Positions 17,472 through 25,639 of a DNA stretch of 64,000 nt are shown here, one piece after another. The notes beneath the pieces were generated by a model. It had not been told where the DNA came from. It saw only the letters and a list, made by a program, of their open reading frames with translations, and did no database searches. The DNA lies in assembly GCA_029259945.1 (NCBI GenBank), contig JAJDEF010000005.1:1-64000 (forward strand), given 5' to 3'. Both the position numbers and the translations under genes were made by a program. Each line of letters starts with the position of its first letter. Position 1 is the first letter of the stretch. This DNA is from Planctomycetota bacterium. Its GTDB lineage: Bacteria > Planctomycetota > Planctomycetia > Pirellulales > Lacipirellulaceae.

Positions 17472-18764
17472 ATGTCCCTACTTTCCGATCTCCGCCTGCG
17501 CGGCCTCATTCATCAAACAACCGACGATGAGGGCATGGACCAATGGTTGCAAGAACGACCGCGCACCGTCTACGCTGGCTTCGACCCAACGGCCGATAGT
17601 CTTCATGTGGGGAGCCTGTTGGGGCTGGTGGTGCTTCGACGGTTTCAACAAGCCGGGCACAAGCCGATTGCTGTGGTGGGTGGAGCCACCGGCATGATTG
17701 GCGATCCCAGCGGCAAGAGCGACGAGCGGAATCTGCTCTCGAAAGAGGCTCTTGCCCAAAATGTCGCCGGTCTTGGCGAGCAGATGCGAAAGTTTTTAGA
17801 TTTTGACTGCGGAAGTTGTTCGGCAGAGTTAGTCAATAATTTCGACTGGACTGGCCAATGGAGCTATCTGGAATTTCTCCGAGACGTCGGCAAAAATTTT
17901 CCTGTTAATGTGATGTTGGCCAAGGATTCGGTGAAAAGCCGCTTAGGACGCTCAGACGAAGGGCAAAGCGGGGGCATGAGCTATACCGAGTTCAGCTATA
18001 TGCTTCTGCAAGCGTACGACTTTGTTCATCTGAATGAGAAGTTTGCCTGCGAACTGCAAGCTGGGGGCAGCGATCAGTGGGGCAATATCACTGCAGGTAT
18101 CGATCTTGCCCGTCGAATGAACAGCGTTCAACTACGCGGGCTCACTTGGCCGTTGCTGACCAAGTCGGACGGCACCAAAATGGGGAAAACCGAGTCAGGC
18201 ACCGTTTGGCTAGCCGCCGAGCGAACGAGCCCCTATCAGTTCTATCAGTATTGGATCAACGTCGAAGATGCCGACGTGGGCAACTGTCTGCGGATGCTTA
18301 CCGAGTTGAACCAAGGTGAAATCGAAGCCCTCGAAGTTGCTCGAGAAAATGAGGCAGGCAAACGCGAAAGCCAACGTCGGTTGGCCGAGGAAATCACTCG
18401 TCTAGTTCACGGTGACGAAGGTCTGTCGGTGGCGCAGAAAGCCACTGAGATTTTCTTCGGCGCAGAGATCAGTGACCTCGACGATTCTCAGCTTCGCCAG
18501 ATTTTTGCCGACGTACCTAGCAAACAGTTGGCAAAGACCCGGCTCACTGACGGGGGCCTTGCAATCGTAGATGCCTTGGTAGAAGCCGGTTTATCGAAAA
18601 GTAAAGGTGAGGCCCGACGCACGGTAGAGCAGGGGGGGGCCTACGTGAATAACCGTCGCGTCGAAGGCATTGCTACACAGTTGACCGCCGAGCATCTAGC
18701 GAGCGAAACCGTGCTAGTGCTTCGCAGTGGCAAAAAGAAATACGCACTGCTACGGTTCGAGTGA
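17472..18764 (+). CDS. tyrS: Tyrosyl-tRNA synthetase
   Basis: Class I synthetase charging tRNA-Tyr. AGFDPTADSLHVGSLL contains the HIGH-equivalent HVGS, and DGTKMGKTESG is the KMSKS-equivalent loop. The tyrosine-binding region YTEFSYMLLQAYDF and GGSDQWGN are intact. A C-terminal S4 RNA-binding domain (~365-430, SKSKGEARRTVEQGGAYVNN) completes the bacterial TyrS architecture. At 430 aa it has full length. Confidence 0.96.
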   Translation: MSLLSDLRLRGLIHQTTDDEGMDQWLQERPRTVYAGFDPTADSLHVGSLLGLVVLRRFQQAGHKPIAVVGGATGMIGDPSGKSDERNLLSKEALAQNVAGLGEQMRKFLDFDCGSCSAELVNNFDWTGQWSYLEFLRDVGKNFPVNVMLAKDSVKSRLGRSDEGQSGGMSYTEFSYMLLQAYDFVHLNEKFACELQAGGSDQWGNITAGIDLARRMNSVQLRGLTWPLLTKSDGTKMGKTESGTVWLAAERTSPYQFYQYWINVEDADVGNCLRMLTELNQGEIEALEVARENEAGKRESQRRLAEEITRLVHGDEGLSVAQKATEIFFGAEISDLDDSQLRQIFADVPSKQLAKTRLTDGGLAIVDALVEAGLSKSKGEARRTVEQGGAYVNNRRVEGIATQLTAEHLASETVLVLRSGKKKYALLRFE

Positions 18765-18793
18765 TGCGAGTCGTATTGCAGAGAGCGGCCGTG

Positions 18794-19840
18794 CTAATTT
18801 GATGTGATCGTCTCTTCGCCATTTCGGGTTGCCATCGCGCGCCAGATGAGCAGGTCAATATCTCCGGTCACCGATTCGACCGAACCATCCATTTTGGCAA
18901 CATTGACTAGATTGCCACTGTGATAGCTGCGTGAAGTCACGGCCGCGTAGGTGACGCCCGATGATGGTATGGGAGCATTTGGATTCGCAGGATCCCAGCC
19001 CTTCACGCGATGATTATTCCAGTCGATGTCGGCCCCATCGCAATTGACGATGGTGTTGGGAAGAAACGTTGCTGTGAAGCCGGATTGATGAACTCGTCCA
19101 TCGATCCACTCGGTATGTGCGGTTTCCCTCGCCCTGTCACCAGAAGTTGCAATTCCACAGAGGTTGTCTGGCTCGTTGACCACGGTTGACGTCGCATTGT
19201 TCGTGTCGCGCCAATAGGGCTGCCACCCTTTCACCTCTGCCAGCATAAGGGTATTCGAAAGGCCATCAGTAAAGCTGCGACCGCCAAGTCCAGAGTTCGG
19301 GTAGAATGCGCCTGAACCACCTGATCGGTCGCTTGCGTCATAAACTTTCCATATTCCGCAGTTGACTGCATAGTTCAGTAAGTAGTTTTCCGGCACGCCA
19401 GCATTGTCCACTCGTTGCTCGTCTCGAAATTCATCAGGACAAATGTAGGCATCGATTCGTAGCGATTTCAAAAGTTTGCCGTTAATAAAAACATCGTGGT
19501 AATCACGACCAAAGTCAATTTCAGAAGCGATGCCTGCCTGCTCCAGATAGGGCAAAATTCTTGCCTGGGCTGACCAGCGATACTGCTCTTTGCCTATTGC
19601 TATAAGCGGAGGAAACTTTCTTTGGTTAGTCTCATAATTATGCATTGCCAGAGCAACTTGTCTGATTTTGTTTGTGCAGGTCAATCGCCGCGCCGCTTCG
19701 CGAGCTGCTTGAATAGCAGGGAGCAGCAATGCGACCAGGACGCCGATGATTGCAATCACAACCAGTAACTCTACCAAGGTGAAACCATGTGGCGAGCACC
19801 GGAAACTTGCTCGCAGCACTGTTTTTTTAAGGTTTTTCAT
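18794..19840 (-). CDS. DUF1559 domain protein with type II pseudopilin signal
   Basis: A planctomycete-type pseudopilin-like protein of 348 aa. The prepilin cleavage site [15 protein letters not shown] is followed by the hydrophobic helix, then the DUF1559 start [20 protein letters not shown] and the conserved end region [20 protein letters not shown]. Such proteins occur in many copies per planctomycete genome, and their role in the type II secretion or pilus-like machinery is not settled. It converges with tyrS. Confidence 0.92.
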   Translation of the reverse strand: MKNLKKTVLRASFRCSPHGFTLVELLVVIAIIGVLVALLLPAIQAAREAARRLTCTNKIRQVALAMHNYETNQRKFPPLIAIGKEQYRWSAQARILPYLEQAGIASEIDFGRDYHDVFINGKLLKSLRIDAYICPDEFRDEQRVDNAGVPENYLLNYAVNCGIWKVYDASDRSGGSGAFYPNSGLGGRSFTDGLSNTLMLAEVKGWQPYWRDTNNATSTVVNEPDNLCGIATSGDRARETAHTEWIDGRVHQSGFTATFLPNTIVNCDGADIDWNNHRVKGWDPANPNAPIPSSGVTYAAVTSRSYHSGNLVNVAKMDGSVESVTGDIDLLIWRAMATRNGEETITSN

Positions 19841-20161
19841 GCCAAATTCAGGTTCTGAGCAGTGCTCTTACACACAGACGGCAAATATTTGCTAACGAGA
19901 CTCAATTACAATAACGTCCATTCTCCAGATTTCTAAAGCTGACGCAATAGGTCTTGTGGGAAATATTTGGAGATTAAACCTCACACAGCCTGGATTGGGT
20001 CGCGGCGAGTTTGAAGACCGGTTCTGTGAGCAGATTCGAAGCTTCTTGTGACGATATACGGTCAGATCGCAAAGGGGTATGATGAAGGGTTTGGTAGCAG
20101 GATAAGTTCTGCTAGCTAGTTATTTACGCGCCCTTTCGGGTGTCTTGATAGGAGTTGCACC
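19841..20161. other. Divergent intergenic region
   Basis: It carries upstream regions for the DUF1559 gene (leftward) and for the amidohydrolase gene (rightward). AATATTTG occurs twice (near 19885 and 19964), once as part of a short palindrome. No small gene seen. Confidence 0.35.
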
Positions 20162-21031
20162 ATGTCGAGAATTGTTCGCGGTGCATTAATTCAATCTAGC
20201 TTGTGCGAGCCCGCCACCTCGCCTCTGCAAAAAATCAAGCAGGCGATGATCGATAAAAATGTGGGTTTGCTCGCCCAGGCTGCAGAGCAGGGGGCCCAAA
20301 TTGCCTGTCTACAGGAGCTATTTTACGGCCCCTATTTTTGTGCCGAGCAGAATGCCAAGTGGTATGACCTTACCGAGTCGGTGCCGGATGGGCCTACGAT
20401 CAAGCTGATGCAGGAGCTAGCCAAGCGGTATCAGATGGTGCTTGTCGTTCCTGTCTACGAAGAGGATTTGCCGGGCGTCTATTACAACACCGCAGCGGTG
20501 ATCGATGCTGACGGGAGCTATTTGGGCAAATACCGAAAAATGCATCTCCCGCATTGCGAGCCGGGATTCTGGGAGAAATTTTATTTTCGCCCCGGCAACT
20601 TGGGATATCCTGTTTTTGATACCCAGGTGGGGAAAATCGGTGTCTATCTCTGTTACGATCGTCATTTCCCCGAAGGGGCCCGTTGCCTGGGGCTTAACGG
20701 TGCAGAAATCGTTTTCAATCCTTCGGCAACGGTTGCTGGGTTGAGTGAGTATTTGTGGACGTTAGAACAGCCTGCTCACGCGGTTGCCAATCAATACTTC
20801 GTCGGTGCGGTCAATCGTCCCGGGGTTGAAGAACCTTGGCGAATCGGCGAGTTTTATGGCCAGAGCTATTTTTGCGATCCCCGGGGACAGATCATGGTCC
20901 AAGCCTCTCGAGATCAGGATGAAATCGTCATTGCCGATCTCGATTTAGATTTGATTCGTGAGGTTCGTAACACATGGCAGTTCTTTCGCGACCGACGTCC
21001 TGAAACCTATGACAAGACAGTAGAATTGTAG
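20162..21031 (+). CDS. Nitrilase-superfamily amidohydrolase, probable beta-ureidopropionase
   Basis: A cytoplasmic C-N hydrolase of 289 aa. The catalytic triad is Glu in CLQELFYGPYF, Lys in YRKMHLPH and Cys in YLCYDRHFPEGARC. The GPYFC and HxxxP features fit beta-ureidopropionase / N-carbamoylputrescine amidase. It lies 8 nt before preA, with dihydropyrimidinase converging next door, so beta-ureidopropionase (third step of reductive pyrimidine breakdown, giving beta-alanine or beta-aminoisobutyrate) is the better guess. N-carbamoyl-D-amino acid hydrolase remains possible. Confidence 0.85.
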   Translation: MSRIVRGALIQSSLCEPATSPLQKIKQAMIDKNVGLLAQAAEQGAQIACLQELFYGPYFCAEQNAKWYDLTESVPDGPTIKLMQELAKRYQMVLVVPVYEEDLPGVYYNTAAVIDADGSYLGKYRKMHLPHCEPGFWEKFYFRPGNLGYPVFDTQVGKIGVYLCYDRHFPEGARCLGLNGAEIVFNPSATVAGLSEYLWTLEQPAHAVANQYFVGAVNRPGVEEPWRIGEFYGQSYFCDPRGQIMVQASRDQDEIVIADLDLDLIREVRNTWQFFRDRRPETYDKTVEL

Positions 21032-21039
21032 GTCAGCCT

Positions 21040-22164
21040 ATGCCCACCCTAGAAACGACTGTCGACGGGCTCAAGCTCCCCAATCCGTTTGTGATTGCTT
21101 CGGGCCCACCCGGAACCAATGGCAATGTCATTGGCAAAGCCTTTGACGAAGGCTGGGGGGCCGTTGTCTGCAAGACGCTGAGCCTGGATGCTTCGAAGGT
21201 GGTCAACGTCCAGCCACGCTATGCCCGCCTGCGAGCACGTGATTCCCAGGAGATTATCGGCTGGGAAAATATCGAGCTGATTTCTGATCGTAGCTTTGAT
21301 GTTTGGGCGGAGGAACTCAAAGCGGTGAAGGATAAATATCCCGACCGCATCCTTATCGCTTCGATCATGGAAGAATACAACAAAGACGCTTGGTTCGAGA
21401 TTGTCGAGCGTTGCCAGGAATTGGGGGTCGATGCGTTGGAGTTGAACTTCTCGTGTCCCCACGGTTTGCCGGAACGCAAAATGGGTTCGGCAATGGGCGA
21501 AGACCCCGAGCTTTTGGAGGAGGTGGCCGGTTGGGTTCAGCAAGCGGCGACCGTTCCGGTTTGGGCCAAGATGACTCCGAACGTTACGCATATCGAGGAT
21601 CCTGCACGCGCCGCCTTGCAGGCAGGTTGCCAGGGGATCAGCGCGATCAATACCATTCGCGGTGTCTTGGGGGTGGACCTCGACACGCTGCGGCCGGAAC
21701 CTACGGTCGAGGGTTACTCCACTGTGGGAGGTTATTCTAGTCAAGCGATTTTGCCCATCGCTTTGCGAATGACGATGGAAATTGCTCAGGTGATTCGCGA
21801 TGAATTTTCCGGGCGAACTCTTAGTGGGATCGGTGGAATTGAAACGGGTAGCGATGCGGCCCAGTTTTTGTTGTTGGGGGCCGACACGGTTCAGGTTTGT
21901 ACGGGCGTGATGAAGTATGGCTACGGCATGGTACGGTCGATGAAGGCCGACCTGCTGGCGTTCATGGAAAAGCACGATTTCGAAACGCTCGATGATTTTA
22001 AAGGCCACAGTCTGCAGTATTTCACCTCCCACTCTGATTTGGTAAAGCGTCAAGCCGAAGCCCAAACGGCGAAGTCTAAAGTGAAAGAAGAAACCGTCGG
22101 CGCCGACGACCAATGGCGTGGCAACGAATTTGTCAAGCAAAGCGACGCCTTGGCCCGCGGCTAA
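21040..22164 (+). CDS. preA: Dihydropyrimidine dehydrogenase catalytic subunit, without ferredoxin domain
   Basis: An FMN-dependent TIM barrel that reduces uracil and thymine, the first step of the pathway. SGPPGTNGNVI begins the barrel, the active-site cysteine is in LNFSCPHGLPERKMGSAMG, and the phosphate-binding GIGGIETGSDAAQFLLLGAD region is intact. E. coli PreA (about 410 aa) ends in two 4Fe-4S clusters. This protein stops at 374 aa, with no cysteine cluster in its last 80 residues. No preT (NAD-binding partner) is present in the window. The electron donor is therefore unclear. Confidence 0.85.
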   Translation: MPTLETTVDGLKLPNPFVIASGPPGTNGNVIGKAFDEGWGAVVCKTLSLDASKVVNVQPRYARLRARDSQEIIGWENIELISDRSFDVWAEELKAVKDKYPDRILIASIMEEYNKDAWFEIVERCQELGVDALELNFSCPHGLPERKMGSAMGEDPELLEEVAGWVQQAATVPVWAKMTPNVTHIEDPARAALQAGCQGISAINTIRGVLGVDLDTLRPEPTVEGYSTVGGYSSQAILPIALRMTMEIAQVIRDEFSGRTLSGIGGIETGSDAAQFLLLGADTVQVCTGVMKYGYGMVRSMKADLLAFMEKHDFETLDDFKGHSLQYFTSHSDLVKRQAEAQTAKSKVKEETVGADDQWRGNEFVKQSDALARG

Positions 22165-22177
22165 GTTCGACTCGTCT

Positions 22178-23560
22178 CTAATTAAAATGGGTTGGCTCGC
22201 GGGTGAGCATTTGGCCATGGCCAAGTTCGCCTACGAACTGACCTTCGCGAGCCTGGATCTTTCCGCGTACGGTCACTACACTCGCTTGGCCTTCGATCTC
22301 CCAACCTTCAAACGCGCTGTAGTCGATATCCATGAGTTGCGTTTGGGCGGAAATTTTCCCTCGATAGTCGGGGTCATACACGACTAGGTCGGCATCGCTA
22401 CCAACCTGTACCGTTCCCTTGCGCGGATAGAGGCCAAATAGCTTTGCGGCTTGGGTGCTGGCAGCGTCGACAAACGTGTTCAGGTCGAGGTGCCCACGGC
22501 AAACTCCGTGTGTATAGAGAAGCTGAATGCGGTTTTCGACGGAGGGAATCCCGTTGGGAATTTTGGTAAAGTCGTCTCTGCCCATCTCTTTCTGACCAGC
22601 AAAATCAAACGGTGCGTGGTCGGTTGCGACGGTGCTAATCAACCTTGAGCGAAGAGCTGCCCAAAGCGTTGGCTGTTCGACTGCATCACGTAGCGGCGGC
22701 GACATCACGTATTTCGCGCCTTCAAAATTTGGTCGTTCGGCATAGGTTTTATCCAACGTGAGATACGGAATCACTGTTTCGACCCATGCCCGTACACCAC
22801 GTAGCCGGGCTGCTTGAACCTTTTCTAAAGCTTGTCGGCAAGAGGTATGAACGCAATAGACATGGGCGCCGGTTAGTTCGGCAAAGGTCATGAGGTGGTG
22901 GACGCCTTCGGCTTCGACCTGGGTGGGTCGAGAAGGCTCGTGCCATTCGGGGCCCGTTTTTCCTTCGGCTAATAATTGTTTTTGCAAAGCATCGATAAGG
23001 TTTTCGTTTTCGCAGTGGGCGGTGACAATCACCCCCAGTTCTTTTGCGAGCGACAGCGTTTTGAAAAGCTCTTCGTCGGTGACTCCCAAAGCGCCCTTGT
23101 AGGCCAAGAAAACTTTGAACGAAGCGATGCCTTGATTGACGATCTCGCGTAGTTGGGCTTCGCACTCCGCGTCGAAACGGGAGACGCCCATGTGAAAGGA
23201 ATAGTCACAAGCCGATTTTGCGGCCTTCGATTTCCAAAGCTCGAAGGCCGCCAGAGGTTCTTCCGAGCGGGTCGGGCAACACATTTCTAGCAGCGTGGTG
23301 GTGCCATCCACTAATGCGGCACGGCTGGCTGTCTCGTAAGTGTCCTTGGCATAGGTGCCCATGAAGGGTAAATAAATATGAACGTGCGGATCGATGAAGC
23401 CGGGGAAGACGTATTTTCCGGCAGCATCAATCACCTGGGCGTCTGCTGGGGCGTCGAGATGGGGGCCAATTCGGGTGACGACTTCTGCTTCGCAAAGGAT
23501 GTCGGCGACATAGTCATCGCTGGCCGTGATGATGCGGCCGTTTTTAATCAGTAGGGTCAT
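22178..23560 (-). CDS. hydA: Dihydropyrimidinase (D-hydantoinase family)
   Basis: An amidohydrolase-superfamily enzyme of 460 aa that opens the dihydrouracil ring, the second step of the pathway. The metal ligands are DPHVHIYLPF (His-x-His), the carboxylated lysine in SFKVFLAYKG, histidines in VTAHCENENL and VYCVHTSC, and aspartate in ATDHAPF. All are present, so it should bind two metals. It converges with preA (13 nt between the stops), so it has its own promoter despite sharing the pathway. Confidence 0.92.
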   Translation of the reverse strand: MTLLIKNGRIITASDDYVADILCEAEVVTRIGPHLDAPADAQVIDAAGKYVFPGFIDPHVHIYLPFMGTYAKDTYETASRAALVDGTTTLLEMCCPTRSEEPLAAFELWKSKAAKSACDYSFHMGVSRFDAECEAQLREIVNQGIASFKVFLAYKGALGVTDEELFKTLSLAKELGVIVTAHCENENLIDALQKQLLAEGKTGPEWHEPSRPTQVEAEGVHHLMTFAELTGAHVYCVHTSCRQALEKVQAARLRGVRAWVETVIPYLTLDKTYAERPNFEGAKYVMSPPLRDAVEQPTLWAALRSRLISTVATDHAPFDFAGQKEMGRDDFTKIPNGIPSVENRIQLLYTHGVCRGHLDLNTFVDAASTQAAKLFGLYPRKGTVQVGSDADLVVYDPDYRGKISAQTQLMDIDYSAFEGWEIEGQASVVTVRGKIQAREGQFVGELGHGQMLTREPTHFN

Positions 23561-23572
23561 GAAAAGAATTAT

Positions 23573-23615
23573 GGGGGGGGGAGGGGTCGGGGGCCAGGGG
23601 TCGGGGGTGAGGGGA
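23573..23615. repeat. G-rich tandem repeat upstream of dihydropyrimidinase
   Basis: Nine G's followed by two copies of a 14-nt unit (AGGGGTCGGGGGCC, then AGGGGTCGGGGGTG) and a final AGGGG. At least five runs of four or more G's within 43 nt could fold as a G-quadruplex. It lies immediately before the start of the leftward dihydropyrimidinase gene, in its likely promoter or leader. Confidence 0.7.
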
Positions 23616-23616
23616 G

Positions 23617-23859
23617 TTTTGTCTGGGGATTGGTGGACAAAATGGACAAAACTGTTGGGTGTTTGAGTTGGTTAAGACTATTTTTGTCGAGGTTTCCTAT
23701 TTTTGCGGGGCTGAATTTTGGCACGTATAGGGCTGTTTGGGTGTTTGGTGGACAATATTCAGCAGTTTTGTCCGCTGATATTTTCTTAAACGTTTCAATG
23801 CTAGGCTTTGCGAGATTTGGCTTGGACAAAAGTCGGTGGGGTTTTGTCCTGTTTTGTCC
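23617..23859. repeat. Cluster of GGACAAAA motifs in both orientations
   Basis: GGACAAAA is exact at 23635, 23644 and 23824. Its complement TTTTGTCC is exact at 23766, 23842 and 23852. Near matches occur at 23617, 23682 and 23750. No credible gene covers the stretch. The density far exceeds chance for an 8-mer in 240 bp. It could be a multi-site operator or a degenerate repeat. Confidence 0.55.
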
Positions 23860-23932
23860 GATGTGGGTGACTTTATTGTGAAAAAAGTAAACCGCTGATT
23901 TGCGCTGATACACGCTTATTTTTATTCGGGGT

Positions 23933-24012
23933 GGGTGCCACTGTCTGGCTCATCCAGCAGTGGAACCCTGGTACTCGTATCGCACTGCTGGGCTAGCCAG
24001 GCAGTGGCACCC
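23933..24012. repeat. 80-bp fold-back element, copy 1
   Basis: Begins GGGTGCCACTGTCTGGCT and ends AGCCAGGCAGTGGCACCC, so the ends are inverted repeats. The inner half repeats the pattern (CAGCAGTG facing CACTGCTG). The same element lies in opposite orientation at 63180-63258. No coding capacity; this is a MITE- or REP-like unit. Confidence 0.85.
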
Positions 24013-24045
24013 AACGGGGCTTCGCGTTTTAATTTTCAAAGAACT

Positions 24046-24130
24046 GAGGTACGGCTATTGTCGTGGAATGGTGGGTGGAATTCTATCGGTACTTTTGGCC
24101 GGGTAGATTCTCGCAGAGTCGGCAGAGTTT
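24046..24130 (+). repeat. Direct repeat A flanking a PEP-CTERM gene
   Basis: About 85 bp, beginning GAGGTACGGCTATTGTCGTG and including GCCGGGTAGATT. It is matched at roughly 80% by 25118-25216 in the same orientation, and the two frame the PEP-CTERM gene between them. Confidence 0.75.
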
Positions 24131-24153
24131 GTCAGTGTTCTTTTTCGCAAATG

Positions 24154-24190
24154 CATTTCGGCGAGCACCTAAAAGGCACTCGCCGAAATG
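24154..24190. terminator. Hairpin downstream of a PEP-CTERM gene
   Basis: CATTTCGGCGAG pairs perfectly with CTCGCCGAAATG (12 bp) around a 13-nt centre. It is about 90 nt beyond the stop of the leftward PEP-CTERM gene. No T-tract follows on that strand, so termination by this hairpin is only a guess. Confidence 0.45.
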
Positions 24191-24278
24191 TGGTTTTACC
24201 AGTCGGGGTTTGTTACGTATGGTCGAACGACCGGAATATACGTCGATCGGCCTGTAACCAACACTAAGTTGTCTAACG

Positions 24279-25016
24279 TTACTTACTGACGCAGCTTCTT
24301 GCCAAAGTTCGACCCCTTCTTGTTGCCACTGCAACCATTCCGAGAAGCCCAGCAATAAACGTGCTTGGCTCGGGAACCCGATTGATAGTTCCGAACGACG
24401 GCAAAGCCAGGGTCGTTTGATATCCTTGAAAAAGGCTAAGCGCATGCCCCGGATCGGCGGATCCTGCCGCAAATTGGATGGTGCTTCCGTTCACTTCGTC
24501 GAAATCATCCGGACTTAGTTCGAACTCGAATATGAGCGCGACAATCTGACCAGGTGCGATCGCTGGAAGCGTAAACGGTGACACATCCAGACTGAATCCG
24601 AAAGGCGTTGCACCAGCATTGAATGCCGCTAGGTTGGCCACATCACTTTCAACGGCGCTATCGCGTTCAAAACCTTCGAACGGGATTAAGTCTACATCCC
24701 CGTCATCACTACGGAGGCCGACAATCGCGCCATTCACGTCGAATGATGTAGGTGCCAAAGCTGCCGTCGACCCCAAATTGAGTGCACACTGACACTGAGC
24801 GAGCGAAGTTATTGTATGCACCTCAACCTCTAATTCCACTTTGTACTTCACTACGTCATCAACACTGTCGTAACCTTCGTATTCCACTTCGAGTCCATAC
24901 TCGTTCGATAAAGACTCAGGCTCAGGCAGCGGGATTGTACAGGCAAAACATTCTGTGGATGCCAACCCCCAACACACGGCTCCGGCAAGGAGACATTTCA
25001 TCAAATTTTTCTTCAT
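24279..25016 (-). CDS. PEP-CTERM secreted protein, unknown function
   Basis: A 245-aa secreted protein with a signal peptide (ending near STECFA) and a beta-rich mature region with many acidic residues. It ends in a PEP-CTERM tag: RVPEPSTF, a hydrophobic helix, then ATRRGRTLARS. Two cysteines in QCQC are notable for an exported protein. No enzyme domain recognised; the tag implies sorting by an exosortase/archaeosortase-like enzyme encoded elsewhere. The gene sits between two direct repeats. Confidence 0.75.
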   Translation of the reverse strand: MKKNLMKCLLAGAVCWGLASTECFACTIPLPEPESLSNEYGLEVEYEGYDSVDDVVKYKVELEVEVHTITSLAQCQCALNLGSTAALAPTSFDVNGAIVGLRSDDGDVDLIPFEGFERDSAVESDVANLAAFNAGATPFGFSLDVSPFTLPAIAPGQIVALIFEFELSPDDFDEVNGSTIQFAAGSADPGHALSLFQGYQTTLALPSFGTINRVPEPSTFIAGLLGMVAVATRRGRTLARSCVSK

Positions 25017-25117
25017 GAGATCGTTTTCCTTTCAAAAAGATAGGTACATGACATGGTTTGTCTGGTCAGGAGAGCATCATCGGTCGCCCCGCCCCGCCAG
25101 TTATTATTATGGAAAAC

Positions 25118-25216
25118 GAGGGTACAGCTATTGGCGTGGGATGGTGGGTTGAATTCTCTCGATATTTTTAGCCGGGTAGATTTACCGCGGAGGGCGCAGA
25201 GAGCGCGGAGTTTTTT
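25118..25216 (+). repeat. Direct repeat B flanking a PEP-CTERM gene
   Basis: Counterpart of 24046-24130, beginning GAGGGTACAGCTATTGGCGT. It shares GAATTCT, the GCCGGGTAGATT core and a purine-rich CGCAGAG-type end (CGCAGAGAGCGCGGAG). It lies just upstream of the leftward PEP-CTERM gene. Confidence 0.7.
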
Positions 25217-25393
25217 TGGTTGGGCTTCGCGACACCGAATACCTCTTGCCGCCTCGCGAAGCAAGGCTGCAAGCAACCTGGGTTCCCCAGCTTTATTGTT
25301 CTAGCGAAGGGTCTAAAACCCTTGCCTTTAGGATTTTTTAAGTGCGCAACTTTTGTATGCAAGCACCGATCTTTTGTTGAGAGATGCGCGGCG

Positions 25394-25459
25394 AATGAAC
25401 CCCGGCGCTAGCATTTTGCCCGCTAAACCCGGGTTTCCGCTGGTTGCCCTCGGTTCATT
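25394..25459. repeat. Fold-back element with AATGAACC ends
   Basis: AATGAACC at the left faces GGTTCATT at the right. In the middle lies the perfect 12-bp palindrome AAACCCGGGTTT (25425-25436). No gene. It belongs to the repeat island 25017-25628. Confidence 0.6.
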
Positions 25460-25485
25460 GGCGGCGTAGGAGTCAATAGGCACTA

Positions 25486-25558
25486 TTAGCCGATGGGCAC
25501 TAGCCCCGGTTCCTGCCGGTTCCCGGCAAAAGAACCGGGGCTAGTGCCCATCGGCTAA
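25486..25558. repeat. Long perfect inverted repeat (26-bp arms)
   Basis: The arm at 25486-25511 (TTAGCCGATGGGCACTAGCC then CCGGTT) is the exact complement of 25533-25558. The 21-nt centre holds a further GCCGG-TT-CCCGGC-like stem. As RNA it would form one of the strongest hairpins in the window. There is no T-tract, and it is about 70 nt past the stop of the next leftward gene. Confidence 0.85.
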
Positions 25559-25619
25559 TGTCAAGATTACCAAATCGTGCGTGAACGACTTTAGTCCGAA
25601 GCTCACGAAACTTTCAAAC

Positions 25620-25639
25620 CCACCTGCTTTAGCGGGTGG
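25620..25639 (-). terminator. Hairpin spanning a stop codon
   Basis: On the minus strand CCACCCGC-TAAA-GCAGGTGG forms an 8-bp stem (one wobble) whose loop contains the TAA stop of the PEP-CTERM gene; GTTTG follows. It may act as terminator, or be a repeat that supplied the gene's end. Confidence 0.5.

Noticed and set aside
21049-22224. A 391-codon open frame on the minus strand opposite preA
   Set aside because: It is the exact antisense of a gene with intact FMN-binding and active-site motifs. Its translation has no domain or signal, and is best explained by codon bias of preA.
23569-23913. A 114-codon minus-strand frame in the G-rich region
   Set aside because: Its proline-rich end is only the complement of the G-rich repeat. 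No ribosome-binding site, no domain.
25168-25411. Opposed short frames with cysteine-rich translations
   Set aside because: They fall in an island of repeats, and their sequence looks like translated repeat. No start signals.
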